From: Bacteroidaceae bacterium
GTDB taxonomy: Bacteria; Bacteroidota; Bacteroidia; Bacteroidales; Bacteroidaceae
Direction of reading: 5' to 3'
Assembly (NCBI GenBank): GCA_017617235.1
Contig: JAFZWQ010000009.1
Span: forward strand, 1-64,000
DNA: 64,000 nt
Below the pieces are notes generated by a model. It ran no database searches, had not been told where the DNA came from, and saw nothing but the letters and a program-made list of their open reading frames with translations. Of this stretch, positions 35,777 through 45,444 are shown one piece after another (the stretch's first letter is position 1; every line of letters begins with the position of its first letter). A program made the position numbers and the translations under genes.

Positions 35777-37807
35777 ATGAAAACACATAACAAAACTGTA
35801 AAAATAGCCCTTCTCCTGGGCATTGCAGCATGGACATTGTCCGCATGCCAAGATTGGTTGACCGTATATCCGACCAACCAGGTTGTGGAAGAAAACTTCT
35901 GGGAAGATAAGAATGACTTGGAAGGTGTACGTTACGCAGCATATCAGCAGATGTGCAAGACAATGAGAAGCCTTATCCTCTGGGGTGACCTTCGCTCGGA
36001 TTCTTATTCACTTTACAGTACAAGTGACAATTCGACCAAAAGTTTGTGGACAGAAATCCGCGACGGACGTATCGAACGAGACTCTGCCAATGCCTATTTC
36101 GACTGGAGTGGTGTATATCGCACCATTAACTATTGTAACAAGGTATTGCAACACGGAGCCGAAGTATTGGAGCGTGACAAGCAGTTTACATCGGCCGAAT
36201 GGCAGCAGATGAAGGCTGAAATCACTGGTCTACGCGCACTGAATTATTTCTATCTGATTCGCGCCTTCAAGGATATCCCCTTCTCCACCAAAGTTATCAA
36301 CAAAGACACGGAAGTACAATACTTTTATGCCACAAACCAATTGATTGTACTCGACTCGTTGATTACAGATCTGGAAAGTGTAAAGGGACAAGCTCGCAAC
36401 CGTTTCTCGACAATCAGAGACACTAAGGGTCTTATCACCAACCCCGCAATCTATGCTATGTTGAGTGATATGTACCTTTGGCGCGCTGCGCTACACGAAG
36501 GACGAGGTATGGCAACGGATAGCATTATCATTACCAATGTACCCGCCAAAGTTGGTACGAAAGTTATCCACACGGTGAAAGGCGACTACCAGTTGGCTGC
36601 AGACTATGCAGATTTAGCATTGGCTGCATTGGCTGAACAGAACAACCATAACAACCTTAGCATCAGTTCCTCTAGGACATTGATGATTAACTACGGTTTG
36701 GAAAACTGCTATATGTACAAGAACGACTTCTCGAACTTCGCCAATGGTTCATCGCCCAGGCTGTCAGCTTTCGCCTCCATCTTCGGTGGAAACAGCGAGG
36801 AGAGTATCTTCGAGTTGCAGTTCAGCCAGTCAGAAGGACGCTCACACGATATGAACAAAATCTGGAGTTATGACCGTAGTAGCAACGACAACACCCGATT
36901 GGCTACCAGCGAAGCTACATTGAGTAAAATTTACAACAGCAATGCCAATATGCTTCCACGCGACAGTCGTCTGTGGATTGCAGGATGGAACAAAGGAGTA
37001 GACGATAATGGAGGTGTAGAGAACATGCCTGAGCGTTTCTGCTTCAAGTGGAGCGGTGGCGACTACTCATTGAAACTGCCTGCTTCTAATAAATGCGAAG
37101 ATATTGCTGTTATACCCGAACCCGATCAATATAGCAATTGGATTATCTATCGCCTCAGTGATGTCATGCTCCAAAAGGCAGAAGCATTAGTCGCTTTAGG
37201 TAAAGAGGGGGATGCCATGCGCTATGTCAATGCTATACACCGTCGTTGGTATTGTAACGACAACACGTCGAATACAGAACAGCCAAATGAAGACGTTACC
37301 GGCGCAAGTGGTGCTGTTAATCAGGCTGACGACAACGCGAACAAAGGTAACCTGCCAAAGGCCACCAATTTCGAAATTGCTGTACTCAACGAACGTCAAT
37401 TGGAATTCCTAGGCGAGGGTAAACGCTGGTTCGACCTTGTGCGTTATGCAGAACGCCATTCAGGTGGAACTAAAGGAAAGGGACTGGACGAAAAAGCATG
37501 GAATTCTCCTTATCCCAAAGGAACGACCAACGGTACCACCAGAGCACAATACTTCCCCGAAGCCGCCTGTGAGCCAGCTGGAACCAACAGCGGTATAGAT
37601 GGAATTGAAAAGATGCTCGAAGACCTTATGAGTGGTGAATGGGATGTACAGAAGCGTAAGACTCTCCGCAACCGATTCAAAAACCGCTATGGATTGTATA
37701 ACCTTATTTACTATAAGGAAATCGAGGCCACGAATGGTGAAAACAACAAGAGCGGCAATCATCTGGAACAGAATCCTGTATGGAACAAATCATTGTATGA
37801 CGATTAA
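35777..37807 (+). CDS. SusD/RagB-family surface lipoprotein (first copy)
   Basis: Lid of the SusC barrel, binding the substrate at the cell surface. 676 aa with lipobox TLSAC (Cys24) and QDWLTVYPTNQVVEENFW, the usual SusD opening. TPR-like helices follow (EITGLRALNYFYLIRAFKDIPF), then NERQLEFLGEGKRWFDLVRY, the most conserved SusD signature, near residue 545. The ATG at 35777 is chosen because it gives the lipoprotein leader; a TTG 9 bp earlier is unlikely. It is longer than the usual 500-600 aa. Paired with the upstream SusC. Confidence 0.94.
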   Translation: MKTHNKTVKIALLLGIAAWTLSACQDWLTVYPTNQVVEENFWEDKNDLEGVRYAAYQQMCKTMRSLILWGDLRSDSYSLYSTSDNSTKSLWTEIRDGRIERDSANAYFDWSGVYRTINYCNKVLQHGAEVLERDKQFTSAEWQQMKAEITGLRALNYFYLIRAFKDIPFSTKVINKDTEVQYFYATNQLIVLDSLITDLESVKGQARNRFSTIRDTKGLITNPAIYAMLSDMYLWRAALHEGRGMATDSIIITNVPAKVGTKVIHTVKGDYQLAADYADLALAALAEQNNHNNLSISSSRTLMINYGLENCYMYKNDFSNFANGSSPRLSAFASIFGGNSEESIFELQFSQSEGRSHDMNKIWSYDRSSNDNTRLATSEATLSKIYNSNANMLPRDSRLWIAGWNKGVDDNGGVENMPERFCFKWSGGDYSLKLPASNKCEDIAVIPEPDQYSNWIIYRLSDVMLQKAEALVALGKEGDAMRYVNAIHRRWYCNDNTSNTEQPNEDVTGASGAVNQADDNANKGNLPKATNFEIAVLNERQLEFLGEGKRWFDLVRYAERHSGGTKGKGLDEKAWNSPYPKGTTNGTTRAQYFPEAACEPAGTNSGIDGIEKMLEDLMSGEWDVQKRKTLRNRFKNRYGLYNLIYYKEIEATNGENNKSGNHLEQNPVWNKSLYDD

Positions 37808-37824
37808 GGATGGAGGACTGAACT

Positions 37825-40020
37825 ATGAAATGCAAGATTATATTCAGAAAATGGAGCCTGTTGGCAGCAGCAGCAATTTTGTTTGTTGCTATACAAAGTT
37901 GTACGGAAAATATTAGCCTGGAGAATCGCTATACCCTTCGGGAAAATACGGTCATTACGTATTTGGAGAAACATGATACAACATATAGCGAATATCTCGA
38001 TTTACTTCGTGAAGTAAAGGTTAGTTTCCGATCTGAATCAACGGTATATCAATTGCTTTCGGCTCGCGGAAAATACACTGTATTTGCTCCAACGAACAAA
38101 GCCATCAACGACTATCTGGACACACTTTACACCAAGGGTATTATTACCACTCCCGACTGGGATGGATTCCCAAATGACGTGGTTTTGGACTCTATCCGCA
38201 AAGTGATTGTCTTCAATAGTGTTCTCGACGGTACCAAGGATGACATTGAGCCCCTGCAAAGCAGTTCATTCCCCGACGATACCAAAGAGTTCACCTTAGC
38301 CAACATGTACGACCGCAAACTCACCATCTACCATGGTGGTGTAAATGGTAAAAACGCAGACTCGCTTTATGTAAACGGAGCACGCGACAAGAAGACCGGA
38401 CTTATCACCAAAGGTTCGCTCATCGACTTGAAGAATCGCGATATCTACACCATAAACGGCTACATACATCAAGTACATAGTGTTATTGCCCCCAGCAATG
38501 AAACGCTTTCCGACCTGCTAAGAAGCTACATCGAAGAAAACAAGGGCGACTTCATCGTTGCGGCCAAACTGATGATTGCAACAGGTATGGTAGACACCCT
38601 GAGTAAGGTAAAGGATGAAGTTTACGAAAAACTGCGTCAATCAGGTGATCCTCGTGTGGCTGATTTGGTTAAATTGATGACCGAAAATGGAAGTGGTTGG
38701 CTGCCAGAGCATCGTTATTATGGTTATACCCTATTTGCCGAAACCGACGATTTCTGGCGTACAAAACTAGGCAAGGAGCCCAAAGACATCACCGCAGCCG
38801 ACATTCAGGCATGGGTGGTTGGCGAAGGCTACTATCCTGATGGCAAGGACAATACAGACTACACCAGCGAGGACAATGTACTGAACCTCTTCTTCACCTA
38901 CCATCTGCTGCCCATGCGACTGCCTGTCGATAAGTTGGTTATCCACTATAATGAAAATGGTTACAACTATACAAATACCAGCATGTCGTTCCGCATACCC
39001 ACCTACGAGTTGTATACGACCATGGGTAAACGTCGTCTGTTAAAGTTGTATCAGGCTGGTCCCAGTTACAGCATTGACGGAAACAGCGATGTTTGGATTA
39101 ACCGTTTCCCCGTATTGGATAACGGACGTCATGGTAATTACAAGGAACTTGAGATTACGGATGACACCAAGGGTATCTTAGTTGATTCCTCCGATCCTGT
39201 GAATTTGGTAAACGCATACGTGTATCCCATTAACGAGCCCTTGGTATACACCGAAACGGTACGCCAGAATATGAAGAAACAGCGCCTGCGTTTCGACGTA
39301 GCAAGCATGTTCCCAGAACTGATGAACAACGACCTGCGTGCCAATCGCACCAAGGATCAAATGCCAGCTTTCCCCGTCGACATTAACTATCGTTATTTGG
39401 ACGATGCTTGGATTGAAGACGGCACACGCTTCTACTACCTACTCGGTCTGGGTCGCGGTTGGATGAACTGGCAAGGCGATGAGATGAACATCTCCGGACA
39501 ATACGAATTCACCCTGCGTCTCCCGCCCGTACCCGAAAGCGGCACCTATGAACTTCGCTATGCGATACAATGCAATAGTTCATATCGAAGCATGTGTCAG
39601 GTTTACTTTGGTACAAACAAGGATAACCTGCCCGCCATGGGTATTCCCCTTGACCTTCGACAGGGCGGTCTTTACCGTCACTTGACGGGCGACACACCTC
39701 CATCCACTCTTGTCGGTTGGGAGTTAGATCAGCCCGATGACGATTACAATGCTGAAGTGGACAAAAAAATGCGTAACAACGGATTTATGAAGGGTGCATA
39801 CAACTACACCTTTACACCAGGCGGCAGCAACCATGCCCGCGATGACGAACGTACCATCCGTCGCATCATTGTACGCAGTTATATGAGTCCGGATGAAGTG
39901 TATTATGTTAAGTTCAAGAATGTGTTGGACGACAAGGAGAAACAGCACTACATGGATTATCTCGAATTCTGTGCAAAGGAAGTTTATGACAATCCCATGA
40001 CTCCCGAGGACATATGGTAA
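37825..40020 (+). CDS. FAS1-domain lipoprotein with C-terminal beta-sandwich (second FAS1 gene)
   Basis: 731 aa with leader and lipobox IQSC (Cys26). FAS1 domain 1 spans about residues 45-225 with KYTVFAPTNKAINDYL and GYIHQVHSVIAP. FAS1 domain 2 runs about 225-460 with YGYTLFAETDDFW. Residues about 540-640 (GQYEFTLRLPPVPESGTYELRYAIQ ... VYFGT) look like a jelly-roll, similar in style to carbohydrate-binding modules; the protein ends with a conserved-looking EEVYYVKF-type strand and MDYLEFC. It starts 17 bp after SusD. The combination suggests a surface glycan-binding protein. Confidence 0.87.
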   Translation: MKCKIIFRKWSLLAAAAILFVAIQSCTENISLENRYTLRENTVITYLEKHDTTYSEYLDLLREVKVSFRSESTVYQLLSARGKYTVFAPTNKAINDYLDTLYTKGIITTPDWDGFPNDVVLDSIRKVIVFNSVLDGTKDDIEPLQSSSFPDDTKEFTLANMYDRKLTIYHGGVNGKNADSLYVNGARDKKTGLITKGSLIDLKNRDIYTINGYIHQVHSVIAPSNETLSDLLRSYIEENKGDFIVAAKLMIATGMVDTLSKVKDEVYEKLRQSGDPRVADLVKLMTENGSGWLPEHRYYGYTLFAETDDFWRTKLGKEPKDITAADIQAWVVGEGYYPDGKDNTDYTSEDNVLNLFFTYHLLPMRLPVDKLVIHYNENGYNYTNTSMSFRIPTYELYTTMGKRRLLKLYQAGPSYSIDGNSDVWINRFPVLDNGRHGNYKELEITDDTKGILVDSSDPVNLVNAYVYPINEPLVYTETVRQNMKKQRLRFDVASMFPELMNNDLRANRTKDQMPAFPVDINYRYLDDAWIEDGTRFYYLLGLGRGWMNWQGDEMNISGQYEFTLRLPPVPESGTYELRYAIQCNSSYRSMCQVYFGTNKDNLPAMGIPLDLRQGGLYRHLTGDTPPSTLVGWELDQPDDDYNAEVDKKMRNNGFMKGAYNYTFTPGGSNHARDDERTIRRIIVRSYMSPDEVYYVKFKNVLDDKEKQHYMDYLEFCAKEVYDNPMTPEDIW

Positions 40021-40054
40021 GCATGCAAGAATTGATAACTGACAATTGATAATT

Positions 40055-41986
40055 ATGAATAAGATTAAAACATATATAGGAGCCGCAGTACTGGGTGCAA
40101 CAGTACTGGCTATTCCCAGTTGCTCCGACACATGGGACGACCACTATGGAGTCGGAGACAATAACACAGCGGCAACGGCGTCAACCCTTTGGGATCTGAT
40201 TGAAGATGATCCTAATCTGAGCTATTTCAAGGAAATCGCAGAGGCATCTACCTTCTATCGCGATGAAGAGCATCCCCAGAACAACTATACGTTCAAGGAT
40301 ATGCTACAGGGTTCAATGCTTACCACAGTATGGATTCCTACAAACGATGCCTTTACCCCTGCCGACACGACGAAGTGGATGACATACGCTCGTGAAAAGG
40401 GATACACTGTCCAGCAGCAGCTTTTAGCCAATAGTATTGCACTTTGGCGTCAAGTTGCAATTGGCGGAGGTAGCTTGGTAGACACCGTAACCATGCTGAA
40501 TGGTAAGAAGATGACATTCGACAAGGTGAACCTAACAATGCAGGGTGTTAACATGGATCCGCAGCACAAGAACATTACCGCATCCAATGGTACCCTGCAT
40601 TACGTGGACGCTCCCCTGCCCTTCAAATATAATCTCTACGAATTCCTGAAGGACAATGATAATGCCACTGCCAATAGCATGACAAAGTTCCACGATTACA
40701 TCATCTCCAACGACACCACCTATTTCAGTCAGGATTTGAGTATTGAAGGTACACCCGACATCAATGGTAACCCCACATATGTAGATAGTGTCTATGTTAC
40801 CACTAACAAGTTATTCTTTGGGAACCACAGTTTCCCCACGGATAACAATACCGACCAGTATTTAACCTTCGACGAAAGTTTTGGTGAAAGCATAGAGGAC
40901 GAAGACTCTACCTATATTCTGCTCATGCCGACAGATGCCGCATGGGACAATGCTATTAGCGATTTGAAGTCTCTATACAAATATGCACCGGCTTATGCCG
41001 ACAATCAGAAGATTAATGCAGGTACGAACAATGCTAATCCTCGTCTTATTAATGATGTGGATTCATTCCAATTGAAGAATATCACGATGGACATAACCTC
41101 TCCGCTTTGCTTCAATCTGCACTTCCAACCTGATGCTGTAGGTAAAAGAGGTAAATGGAAATTAGACGATTTCCTGTCGGATCAGGGAGCACGAGCCAAG
41201 TATCTCCTGAATTCCTTTGGAGACACCCTCCGTTCTGATGCAAACTGGAATCAATCCACACTCTTCGATGGAACGCAGTTAAGCGTCAGCAATGGTGTAG
41301 GCATTGTCAAAACTGAATGGAACATTCCCAGCAAATTGTACAAGCCTGATGTATATGTCGAAGCCTCTCGTCACACTATGTACAAGCCTATAGAAAGTCA
41401 GATTGGTACTATGAAGACTTATTCTTACACCTATGACGTAGTTAAACCTTGGCTGTCAAAGACTGGACGTTTGTTCAACGATGATTTTATCTGCCTAAGC
41501 CCAGACCAAGCCACCAGTGCTCCCCGTTTCGAATTCAAGTTGGAAGGCACTAATGGTGAGAATGTCGAGAGCGAAGTCATGAGTGGTAAATACGACATCT
41601 ATGTAGTCATGGTTCCCAATTTCTACATGACCAGCGCTACCTCAGACAAGATTGTCCATAACATTGGTGATGATGGCAGTGCAAAGATTATTGAAAACGA
41701 CACCGTACCTGTTAAACACAAGATTCGTGCAACCATCACTTATTGCAACGGTAATCTTCAAGGACGTGAAGGTACAATGAAAAGCGACCTTGTTGAATAT
41801 ACTGGAGAAAAAGTGGACACACTGCTTCTGTTCAAGGACTTTGAATTCCCCTACAGTTACAAAAACCTTCGTTTCAGCTATCCCAGCATCCAGATTACAA
41901 CGGATCATAAGTCAGCTGATCTTCGAAATGAGTATACCAACTATATCTGTATCGATCGTTTCATCCTGAGAAGTAAAGAAGATTAA
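40055..41986 (+). CDS. FAS1-domain lipoprotein (third FAS1 gene)
   Basis: 643 aa with leader and lipobox AIPSC (Cys23), followed by SDTWDDHYG, the common start of Bacteroidota FAS1 lipoproteins. FAS1 motifs are TTVWIPTNDAFTPADTTKW (about residue 95) and STYILLMPTDAAWDNAI (about 290). The last 200 residues form a beta-rich domain (RFEFKLEGTNGENVESEVMSG, IYVVMVPNFYM). It starts at the ATG at 40055, 34 bp after the previous gene, the widest gap in the locus, and is followed 4 bp later by the second susC. Presumed surface exposed. Confidence 0.87.
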   Translation: MNKIKTYIGAAVLGATVLAIPSCSDTWDDHYGVGDNNTAATASTLWDLIEDDPNLSYFKEIAEASTFYRDEEHPQNNYTFKDMLQGSMLTTVWIPTNDAFTPADTTKWMTYAREKGYTVQQQLLANSIALWRQVAIGGGSLVDTVTMLNGKKMTFDKVNLTMQGVNMDPQHKNITASNGTLHYVDAPLPFKYNLYEFLKDNDNATANSMTKFHDYIISNDTTYFSQDLSIEGTPDINGNPTYVDSVYVTTNKLFFGNHSFPTDNNTDQYLTFDESFGESIEDEDSTYILLMPTDAAWDNAISDLKSLYKYAPAYADNQKINAGTNNANPRLINDVDSFQLKNITMDITSPLCFNLHFQPDAVGKRGKWKLDDFLSDQGARAKYLLNSFGDTLRSDANWNQSTLFDGTQLSVSNGVGIVKTEWNIPSKLYKPDVYVEASRHTMYKPIESQIGTMKTYSYTYDVVKPWLSKTGRLFNDDFICLSPDQATSAPRFEFKLEGTNGENVESEVMSGKYDIYVVMVPNFYMTSATSDKIVHNIGDDGSAKIIENDTVPVKHKIRATITYCNGNLQGREGTMKSDLVEYTGEKVDTLLLFKDFEFPYSYKNLRFSYPSIQITTDHKSADLRNEYTNYICIDRFILRSKED

Positions 41987-41990
41987 GACT

Positions 41991-44900
41991 ATGAAAAAGA
42001 TTAGCAATACAATTATGCACATCAGTCTCCAAAGAGGCTTGTGTCTTGCGATGCTTTCGTGCATATGTTTCTCTACCGCGTTTGCTCAGGCTGAGACCGA
42101 GGTAGACAGCGCAACAGCTGTCAACGTCTACAACAAGCGAAAGGCAGAAAAAGAGAAAATCGCGAAGCAATACGAAATGCAGACCGTCAAGGGAAAGGTT
42201 ACCGACAACGCTACGGGCAAAGCCATAGGTGGTGTACGTATCCAAGCCTTGGGTTACGAGAAATTCTCTGTACTGACCGAAGAGGACGGAACCTATAGTT
42301 TTGAGGTTCCTGTATTCGCCAATGCATTGTACCTCTACGTACCAGGTTATGTTCCTCAGCAAGTACCCATCAAATCTGGAAAAGACGTGAATGCGGCTAT
42401 GCTGAGTGACGTATTCAGAACGTACTACACCGATGGTACTACCATCACGGCAGAAGCTATTGCAAAACTGGATCAGACCAGTAGCATCACGATAGAAACC
42501 GACATCGAGAACCAACTTGCCGGAGCCGTACATAGTACTAGCCGTAATGGTCTGCCTGGACAGGGAGCTTATCTCGCCATTCGAGGTGTAAACTCTTTGA
42601 ATGCCAATGCCCAGCCCCTGATTATTCTGGATGGCAACATCATTGACCCCGAATTCGAACGTACCAGTCTGCACGAAGGATACTATAATAACATCCTTTC
42701 TGGCATTGACCCCGAGAATGTTGAGAGCATCAAAGTGCTGAAGAATGGAACAGCACTTTACGGTGCAAAGGGTGCCAATGGTGTAATCATCATTACCACC
42801 AAACGCGGCCATAGCATGACAACAAAGATTAATGTTCGTATCTATGGCGGAACGGAACTCACCCCCAAGAAGCTCGATATGCTCAATGGATCGCAGTATC
42901 GTACCTATTTGGGTGACTTGACCAGCACCATTAAGGATGTTAACATCATGAATTACAATGGTGGCATCAACAACATTAACTGGGCATTCCTTAATGATAA
43001 TAGTGACAATTACTATTATAAAGTATTCCACAACAACACCGATTGGCAAAAGGACGTATATCGCAACACATTTGTCCAGAACTACAAAATCAATGTAGAA
43101 GGTGGTGATGAAGTGGGTATGTACTCTTTGTCACTGGGTTACACGAAGGCCGATGCTACCCAAAAGGGCACAGACATGAACCGTCTGAATCTTCGATTCA
43201 ATACGGACATCAAGATTACAAATGCACTGACAACAGCTTTGGATATTGCCTATAACCAAACAGCCTATTACCTGTTGGATAATGGTTGGAGCGAGAACTA
43301 CGACATGCAAAACATCGGTAGTACCAATGTATTAGGTCTTATCCAAAGTCCTATGATTAGTCCTTATGCCTACTATCACGACGATGCATTGGGAGGCCTG
43401 AACCTGTCCAGCGAATATGCCGGAAAGTATGCCAACAACAACAATTCCACATGGGTACAGAATCCCTTCAAATATCCCCAATATATGGGTATAAACGAAA
43501 GTTTGCGTAATCCCTATTGGATTCTTCAGAATGGACAGGCAAAAAACAAGAACTATGCTGAACTGACACAGATTAACATCAACGTCAAACCCAAGTACCA
43601 GATTACAAAGCAGCTTTCTGTAAGTGATCGCTTCAACTACCAATTGAACCGTAACAACGAACGCTACTTCCTCCCCATCGCTGGTACTACACAGTACTTC
43701 CTTGAAGACCTGGGTTATATTACGTCGGTATTGAAATCACAATTCACTAAGGAAACCACCATCAACAACGACCTCCAAATCCAGTGGAAGAACTCCTATG
43801 GTGCACACAATGTCGATGTATTTGGCGGATGGCGCTATAATAACTATAGCTACTCCTACAGTTTCATGCGCGGTTATAACAATGAAAACGACAAACTGCC
43901 CAACATCGGTAAGAGTATGCAGTATGTGAACTATGGCGGCACCAAGGATAACTGGATTGATATGACCTACTATCTGAACGGTGCATACAACTATGCAAAC
44001 AAATACTTTGCCGAGTTCACCGTCAGCAGCCAGGCCAGCAGTAAGTTCGGTAACAATACGAAGCAGGGCTTCCAACTTGGTGGTGTCAGCTGGGGTGTCT
44101 TCCCCAGTCTGCAATTGGGTTGGCTTATAACAAACGAGAAGTGGTTCAAACCGACCAAGGGTATTAACTACCTGAAGTTGACAGCAGGTGTTGACCAAAG
44201 CGGTAATGACAACCTCGACTACTATGCAGCTCGTACTTATTGGGAGAGCCAGCAAGTATTGGAAGACATTGTAGGTCTTTATCTGAAGAACATCGAAAAC
44301 AGCACCATCCAGTGGGAAACAGCCACGAAGTGGAATGTTGGCCTCCATGGTTCATTCCTAAACAACCGTCTGCAAGCTGGTATTGATCTCTATCGCCATA
44401 AGATTGACAACCTACTCACCATCAAGGACCTCAAATATATTTCCGGTATGACCAAATATTGGACGAACGAAGGTGCCATGCGCAACAATGGTTTCGAAAT
44501 CAATGCCAATGCCGCCCTCCTCAACAAGAAAGACTGGAAATGGGAAGTTGGTGCAACTGTAGGTCACTACAACAATAAGATTACAAAGTTGCCCACAGAG
44601 AACCAGATTTATTTGAAAAATGCCGATGGAACACCCACTGGTCAACTTAATGGTTACACCACCAGTATCTATGGTCAGGACAACGTGCTCACAGCTGTGG
44701 GTTATGCCGCAGGCAGTTTCTATGGTTGGCAGACTAACGGAGTCTTTATTGACGATGCTACTGCAAGCCAAGCAACGACTGTAACGCGCAATGGCAACAA
44801 CTACTTAAAGTATCCCACAGGTTTGGTACAGGATCCCTACCGCAACTTCCAGGCTGGTGACGTACGTTTCGTCGACCAGAACAACGACGGTGTTATTGAC

Positions 44901-45431
44901 GATGCCGATAAAGTTGTCATTGGTAATCCCAATCCCGACATCTACGGAAATCTCTATACAAGCCTGACTTGGAAGAACTTGCGTCTCGATGTAAACTTCA
45001 AGTACTCGTTGGGTAACGATATTTACAACTACCAGCGTTCCATCCTTGAAAGCATGAACACCACATACAACCAGACAACAGCGACCTTGCGCCGCTGGGC
45101 CTACGAAGGTCAGCAGACCGATATGCCAAAGGCATGCTACATGGAAAGCGACAACTGGCGCAACAACGAGCGCATGAGCGACCGCTGGATTGAGGATGGC
45201 AGTTATCTGAAACTGAAGAACGTTCGCATTACCTACAATCTGCCCTACTCTAACTCTTGGCTACAAGGTTTGAAGATTTGGGCCGAAGGTAACGACCTCT
45301 GGACAATTACCAAATATCTGGGTACTGATCCCGAAATGTCGTGCCGTAACAGTTCGCTGTATCAGGGTATCGACACAGGTATGATTCCTAATGGACGCAG
45401 CTTCAATATCGGTGTATCTATCAACTTGTAA
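41991..45431 (+). CDS. SusC/RagA-family TonB-linked outer-membrane transporter (second copy)
   Basis: 1146 aa. A signal peptide lies near the N-terminus (LCLAMLSCICFSTAFAQA), then an unusual charged stretch (NKRKAEKEKIAKQYE) before the carboxypeptidase-like domain VKGKVTDNATGKAIGGVRI. Plug motifs are YLAIRGVNSLNANAQPLIIL and NVESIKVLKNGTALYGAKGA; the barrel ends in NIGVSINL. The usual plug alanine pair (KDAASAA) is here KNGTALYG. It is clearly diverged from the first SusC, so the two pairs probably take different ligands or different forms of one ligand. SusD follows 13 bp downstream. Confidence 0.95.
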   Translation: MKKISNTIMHISLQRGLCLAMLSCICFSTAFAQAETEVDSATAVNVYNKRKAEKEKIAKQYEMQTVKGKVTDNATGKAIGGVRIQALGYEKFSVLTEEDGTYSFEVPVFANALYLYVPGYVPQQVPIKSGKDVNAAMLSDVFRTYYTDGTTITAEAIAKLDQTSSITIETDIENQLAGAVHSTSRNGLPGQGAYLAIRGVNSLNANAQPLIILDGNIIDPEFERTSLHEGYYNNILSGIDPENVESIKVLKNGTALYGAKGANGVIIITTKRGHSMTTKINVRIYGGTELTPKKLDMLNGSQYRTYLGDLTSTIKDVNIMNYNGGINNINWAFLNDNSDNYYYKVFHNNTDWQKDVYRNTFVQNYKINVEGGDEVGMYSLSLGYTKADATQKGTDMNRLNLRFNTDIKITNALTTALDIAYNQTAYYLLDNGWSENYDMQNIGSTNVLGLIQSPMISPYAYYHDDALGGLNLSSEYAGKYANNNNSTWVQNPFKYPQYMGINESLRNPYWILQNGQAKNKNYAELTQININVKPKYQITKQLSVSDRFNYQLNRNNERYFLPIAGTTQYFLEDLGYITSVLKSQFTKETTINNDLQIQWKNSYGAHNVDVFGGWRYNNYSYSYSFMRGYNNENDKLPNIGKSMQYVNYGGTKDNWIDMTYYLNGAYNYANKYFAEFTVSSQASSKFGNNTKQGFQLGGVSWGVFPSLQLGWLITNEKWFKPTKGINYLKLTAGVDQSGNDNLDYYAARTYWESQQVLEDIVGLYLKNIENSTIQWETATKWNVGLHGSFLNNRLQAGIDLYRHKIDNLLTIKDLKYISGMTKYWTNEGAMRNNGFEINANAALLNKKDWKWEVGATVGHYNNKITKLPTENQIYLKNADGTPTGQLNGYTTSIYGQDNVLTAVGYAAGSFYGWQTNGVFIDDATASQATTVTRNGNNYLKYPTGLVQDPYRNFQAGDVRFVDQNNDGVIDDADKVVIGNPNPDIYGNLYTSLTWKNLRLDVNFKYSLGNDIYNYQRSILESMNTTYNQTTATLRRWAYEGQQTDMPKACYMESDNWRNNERMSDRWIEDGSYLKLKNVRITYNLPYSNSWLQGLKIWAEGNDLWTITKYLGTDPEMSCRNSSLYQGIDTGMIPNGRSFNIGVSINL

Positions 45432-45444
45432 CGAATTGACGATT